Source of the DNA: Norana najaformis
Taxonomy: Eukaryota; Annelida; Clitellata; Crassiclitellata; Hormogastridae
Length of the DNA: 64,000 nucleotides
Direction of reading: 5' to 3'
Assembly (NCBI GenBank): GCA_964023275.1
Contig: OZ029915.1
Location: forward strand, 17,275,775 to 17,339,774
Shown here: piece after piece, positions 59,801-64,000 of the stretch
Numbering within the stretch: position 1 is the first letter of the stretch
Layout: each line of letters opens with the position of its first letter
Made by a program: the position numbers and the translations under genes
The notes under the pieces: generated by a model
Told to the model about the DNA's origin: nothing
Seen by the model: only the letters and a program-made list of their open reading frames with translations
Databases searched by the model: none

Positions 59801-61735
59801 ATGAATCTAGACAATTGGTTTGGTTTTTGTTAAACCTAACCACAAAACCCCAGTATCTCAAGAGTCTGGCCAGAACATGCAATCAGCAATGTTAAATACA
59901 TACCCCCAAGACATATATTCTTCAAAAACTGAACATATTTTGCAGATGAAATCTAACCAACATGTGTTTCTTTGTATACCTTTTGATATTTTGCATCTAG
60001 TCATCTTTACCTCTATTCTGTGTACTTATTTATATGTTGGAGAATCTATGAATTCTCAAAAACATATTTAATTAACAGATTGGTTCTAATTATTTAAATG
60101 CATGATTTAAGTTTAACTGACCTTTCTCCTCTGCCACTTTAAGAGATGCCTGAGATTCTTCTCGCTTTTCCGCGCGTTTTGCTAACTAAAATTTATCAGC
60201 ATCAAAACAGATAAATTTAAACACAACACAACAAACAACAATGATTTTAGGTTTCAACCAGTGAACCCATTCTACATAATAATCGCCTTAGGTAAGCAAG
60301 TGTTTAGGCAATGCGTTGCCAGCAAATTAAGATACTAATTAATCAATTGATCAGCAAATGTAGTAATTTTAATTCAAGATGTGCCGAGACTTAAATAAAT
60401 TCAAGTTCATTAATAAATAATAGTTTCACAAATGTACACATAACTATTAAACTATGGTTCAGCAAATGTCATTAGTATCATTACTAACACGTAAATTATG
60501 CTTCCACATGAAGGCATCGCTTTCTTCTAATATTGATTTGTACCCAATGAAAAGCCAATCTACACTTCCTTGCATGGAAGAAGGTAACATAAGGTCAACG
60601 TAAATGGCCTTGTTAGCCATAAATGTTGTTAAACACTTGATACTACTAGACAACCTACAGACAACATCCTTAAGTAGAATTCGATCCAGAATATTGTAAG
60701 GTAAGGTCAGGTAGACGTCAGCTGTCATGATGGCCATAATATGTTGCTAAACACGAGCTACTACTAAAAACAAGATCCCCATAGCTTGTTACAATGTATA
60801 TCCCCTATTACGTTTATGAAATGAAGCAAATCGTTTTTTATATAACATATCGACAATATTTGCTTTGATATCACATATCAACAATACTTGCTTTGTTCAA
60901 TAAGGTGTTTTTAAATAAATGATATAACACAGGCACTATACTGTACTTACTTCAGTAGTACTTAATTTGTAGGCCCTACTAAACTTGGAACTATACAGAG
61001 ACAATGTAGGTGGCATGGTGGCCAAGAGGCTGGGGAAGGAAGAGATTGGGGAGCTGAAATTGGGAAGCAGAGAGGGGATTGGGCAGGTAAAGAGGAGGGT
61101 AGACGAAGCGGGAGATATAAAAAGCAAACGCGGATTTTATAAATGTTCTAAACTGGGTTGGGGACCAGGAAAGGTGAGTAGAGCTTAGGAGAGGGAGTTG
61201 GAGAAGGGAGGGACAGATTAAGCAAGGAAGGAGCTGTGGGAGGAGAGAGCAAGAGGGAGAAATGGGAAGCAACAAATTTTCCCAGAAGGGACATTTTACT
61301 GAACTCGGGCAAGATGCTCTGCACACTGCTAGTACTTCTATACTGTATGTCATATTATAATGAAACTGCCAATTGCAGATTATCGACTATCAGTAATCAA
61401 ATGATCACAACAGAGATCATAGCCCTATGCTGACCAAAGAAAAACACATAGCATATATCTTGCACCAAGATACATAAAATAAGATAGCAAGTAATATCAT
61501 ATTAAAAAATAGAAAACAGAATGATCAGGACAAAGTCTTCACTTAGAAAATTAATCTTTGGCCAATTTGTTCATGTGTGAAACATTTGGACATAAAATGA
61601 AGCAATTAAAAGAACCTAGCACTCCATCCTACCTCACCAGACTTCATCTCTGGTGGTTTTCCATCAAACACATAAACTGGCTTGATGCCGTTTTCTATCA
61701 TACGAATGGTACGGTAAAACATTCCCATCAGGTGA
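50827..61735 (-). CDS. FEN1: Flap endonuclease 1 (FEN1), partial: ten exons, N-terminal exon(s) outside the window
   Basis: FEN1 removes 5' flaps in Okazaki-fragment maturation and long-patch base excision repair in the nucleus. Exons on minus: 61735-61633, 60185-60122, 59700-59591, 58492-58356, 57806-57740, 56745-56614, 54704-54618, 53265-53201, 52500-52380, 50895-50827 (stop TAA). Introns are GT/AG and phases agree. They encode 317 residues, so about 62 N-terminal residues, including the first catalytic Asp (human D34), are missing beyond 64000. Visible active-site residues (human numbering): [13 protein letters not shown] (D86), [10 protein letters not shown] (E158/E160), [12 protein letters not shown] (D179/D181), [16 protein letters not shown] (D233, helix-hairpin-helix). 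The PCNA-binding box is QGRLDSFF, and the C-terminus is lysine-rich ([16 protein letters not shown]). The 56614 exon uses donor GTTTAT. Introns contain LINE fragments. Confidence 0.97.
51480..51870 (+). mobile_element. LINE reverse-transcriptase fragment in a FEN1 intron
   Basis: The plus frames read [23 protein letters not shown], then [18 protein letters not shown] and [17 protein letters not shown]. These match RT motifs [11 protein letters not shown], HxYADDTQ and WMxxNxLxLNxxKT. YADD is changed to YADG, and frameshifts are present. Confidence 0.85.
52545..52720 (+). repeat. Dispersed repeat family R2, diverged copy
   Basis: tttatagtgccttctaagtacc, ggcactccttgctagcctaaacgatgttaa, ttcaataagaag and cacccagccaacagtcccat align in order with copy 2 at 4677-4912. 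It lies in the FEN1 intron between 52500 and 53201. Confidence 0.6.
53345..53590 (+). repeat. Probable LINE/SINE remnant in a FEN1 intron
   Basis: Starts near cacaaagcacttttacagagcacctc and ends in tctaaaaggagctaaataaatg, similar to the gagctatataaatg tail of the LINE at 62080-63465. Internal identity not established. Confidence 0.35.
55585..56190 (+). mobile_element. LINE ORF2 C-terminal fragment in a FEN1 intron
   Basis: The plus frames give [52 protein letters not shown], then (shifted) [20 protein letters not shown] and IVHGAVNPR-like residues. This is the well-known LINE C-terminal series (YLGS-IT-DG, ALEM-C-R, LL--IK-RKL-Y-GH-MR, LEKEI-QG, DI-SWTGL). It is interrupted by stops. Confidence 0.88.
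61010..61265. repeat. Purine/G-rich tract in a FEN1 intron
   Basis: The plus strand is rich in ggggaaggaag and gagggag. The S/P/L-rich minus frames over it are artefacts. Confidence 0.7.
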
Positions 61736-62079
61736 CTGAATAACAGAAAAGCAGTTAACAACAGAATTTAGCACATAATTCAATATTTACTTAAGTTTGC
61801 AAATTGTGGATAGGAAGGACTGAACGGTGAAATATGATGCTGAAGGGGCGGATCAACGAAGGTTATACAACGAGCAACTTGATTACCTTAACCTTTGGCA
61901 TCAGAGTTGGAGCAGCATAATGACTCATGTGAAGTCCATTGCAAAGCATAATTTTACCTATCAATTTCATGCTTGAACATTCATGCATGTATCTGCTTAA
62001 GGGCAGATTTGATAACTGGGCAGTATGCTGCTAATGTTTTGCCATCCCTAGTTTTGAATTTGGGTCCAATTTTCAAACT
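61736..62079. other. First visible intron of FEN1, no exon seen
   Basis: Exon 61633-61735 is preceded by a good acceptor (tattcag). The exon encoding the conserved MGIQGL... start was looked for up to 64000 and not found. Confidence 0.6.
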
Positions 62080-63465
62080 GATAATTGCTGTCAGATAGAA
62101 CCTGAACCTTGCCAACTGACTTTCTGGATTTCACTAGATCATGTATGTATGTGTGTATATATGCTTGTCTGAATGTACTATTATGCTGCCTCATTGTTCG
62201 CAGTATTCAACAGCCTCACTGTTCACAGCCAAGGAATTCGTCAAGTATTTCACCACCAAGATCAACTCCACCTGCAATGACACCTCCAGTTTCACTCTTC
62301 AAGAGTAACCTCACACAGAATGACGTCTGCCTGACCTGAAAGGCATCGCCAGTGAGGAACTCCGTGACTTCACCCTCTCTTTTCTCTTCCTCTGCCCAGA
62401 TTTTTGTGTGTGAGCTTGATCCTCTGCTGCCATGCCTTCTACAAGAATTTGTGAGAGATTTTTGTCCATTCCTTATACTCCTCTGCAACCACTCACTGCA
62501 GTAGGGTGTTCTACTGGTTTCTCAAAGCTCCATATTCATCCTTTCTTGAAGCATACAGGATTCGATCCAGTTAATATGGTCAACTATCAGCCCAAAATTA
62601 ATGTCATATCTAGTATTATCTTCACTGCCCAGCATCTGTTGCTCTGACTGCAATTCAGAGGGGCTATGGAAGCACTTGGATGCCATCCAACTGTTTGCAC
62701 TTCAATGCATCAAAAATGCACTTTATATGGCTGGGTAAAAGGCAGCAGCTGAGGAAAGTAGACTCACAGACCATTACTGTGAATTTTCATCACTTTGTTT
62801 TCTCTACTGCTGTGGGTTGTCACTGACCAGGAACTTGCCCCTCTGAGCAGGTAAACTGTGTATGTCATGCTTGTTTTTATCAGTTCGCTAATAGCGGGTC
62901 GTTTCTCGTTCACTTTCACCCAGGGCAGCAATGACCCCTGTCTGTGTTTTCATCAGTGACAGGAGAGACTACTGTAATGCCACCTATGTGAGCGTCCTTG
63001 AAGCACACTGGCCAGCTTGAACACATGGTGTGTGCAGTTGTTATGCTTGCTGGTGGCATTTCAAAATTTGACCATGTACTACATTATATGCGTGATGGAC
63101 TCCACTGGCTGCCTTTTCCACAGTGCACAGAATTTAAGCTTTCGAGGTGGGTCTGGTAATTACAGCTGGGGAATGCACCTGCCTACTTGCATGAACTTAG
63201 TTGCCCCATTTTAGGTTTGGCTGGCCACAGAAATCTTTGTTCCATGATCCAAGCTGAACTTCTTCCTTTCGCACAGACTTCAACGATGCAACGCTGCACT
63301 TTCTCAGTTGTTGGGCAATCTACCTGGAATGGCCTCACTTTTATTCCGTGTTTCCTTTTGGCCCAGGGACACTGCAAACACCTTTCACCAACACTTGAAA
63401 ACTGTTTTCTTTCACAGGGGTTGGGCTCTATTTTGAAGGAGCTATATAAATGTTATGAATAAATA
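62080..63465 (+). mobile_element. Degenerate LINE 3' half
   Basis: Plus strand. 62240-62640 holds TKINSTCNDTSS, then HPFLKHTGFDPVNMVNYQPK, matching LINE ORF2 pre-RT blocks (LLKKPGLDP--LSNYRPI). 63010-63420 holds LTMYYIICVMDSTGCLFH (HWLPV region), WNGLTFIP and HQHLKTVFF (WNSLP...FKxxLKTxLF). It ends in aaggagctatataaatgtta tgaataaata, a typical tail. Many stops and shifts are present. It lies in the FEN1 upstream intron or flank. Confidence 0.75.
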
Positions 63466-64000
63466 GATAGGTTGTTGGGGTTGAGGGGTTCCATTAGTAC
63501 AGAATGAACTATGGCATGAGCAAGGACAGATGGTACAAGAAGATATTAATTATTGATGTAGTGGATGGACCCAGGACAACAGGACACTCTTTCAAAGCAG
63601 ATGTTAGGATGGTATCAAAAAGATAACTTTTGTTAGGTAAAGAAAAGAAGAGTCTGCAAATCTCTGCAAGAATTTTGCTGGCTGAAAGTAGTCCAACACT
63701 GTCGAGCTTATGAGTACACTAAATGCTTTACTGATTGGTAACTATGGCCTGCATGATGCCTCCCACGCCTTACAGGAGACAGACAACTAAGCATTATTAA
63801 ACTACTAATCTGTGCTTAAATCCTTATGCTCATCTGGTCAGGTATCGAGCGCTGCATTCACAGCTCGGGTGCCACCCTTTGGTTATACACCTCAGCCTCT
63901 GGGTACATGCTGACAGGCTGACATTTTACCTGGTAGTTTCGCCATCTGCATTCATCAGATTACTACCATCTTGTCGAACAGCTATGAGGAATTGGTAGAT
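63466..64000. other. No recognised feature
   Basis: No exon or repeat recognised up to the window end. Confidence 0.4.

Noticed and set aside
60459-60737. 92-codon minus frame in the FEN1 intron as an extra FEN1 exon
   Set aside because: It shares no residues with FEN1, and exons 61633 and 60185 already join in phase.
61740-64000. FEN1 first exon
   Set aside because: No minus-strand sequence resembling the conserved MGIQGL start or the D34 region was found.

Overview
The window is animal (metazoan) nuclear DNA. Two conserved genes are split by spliceosomal GT/AG introns, and the space between them is filled with decayed LINEs, tRNA-derived SINEs, hAT, Tc1/mariner and CACTA-like DNA transposons, and simple repeats. 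There are no bacterial-type operons, rRNA genes or CRISPR arrays. The repeat types (LINE tails ending in gcgctatataaat, tRNA-headed SINEs) and a divergent nicotinic-receptor gene fit a marine invertebrate, perhaps a lophotrochozoan. I cannot name the species.

Layout. 1-7601: near-identical inverted repeat arms of about 0.8 kb (1-798 and 6804-7601), each holding a 100-bp hairpin, around about 6 kb with no convincing gene. The left arm is fused at 798/799 to a truncated end of a transposon. 7602-10526: a SINE and simple repeats. 10527-13151: a complete CACTA-like transposon with terminal inverted repeats, a TAA target duplication and an intact 567-codon protein (11132-12835). 13152-32300: gene-poor, with SINEs, LINE 3' ends, a hAT relic (19434-20655), minisatellites and microsatellites.

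32306-41502 (minus strand): six exons of a pentameric ligand-gated channel of the nicotinic acetylcholine receptor type, complete except for the signal-peptide exon. Its introns hold a Tc1 element, a LINE 3' end and a relic of the 567-aa transposase family. 42040-49580: LINE pieces (endonuclease, reverse transcriptase, 3' ends), hAT relics and a broken KIAA1586-like hAT transposase, partly nested in each other.

50827-61735 (minus strand): ten exons of flap endonuclease 1 (FEN1), from about residue 62 to the stop. The first exon(s) lie beyond 64000. Its introns hold LINE fragments. 62080-63465: a degenerate LINE 3' half on the plus strand.

The two cellular genes are unrelated: one is a neuronal-type receptor channel, the other a DNA replication and repair nuclease. 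The most unusual structures are the composite inverted repeat that shares sequence with the intact transposon, and the receptor's short loop C and cysteine-rich cytoplasmic loop.
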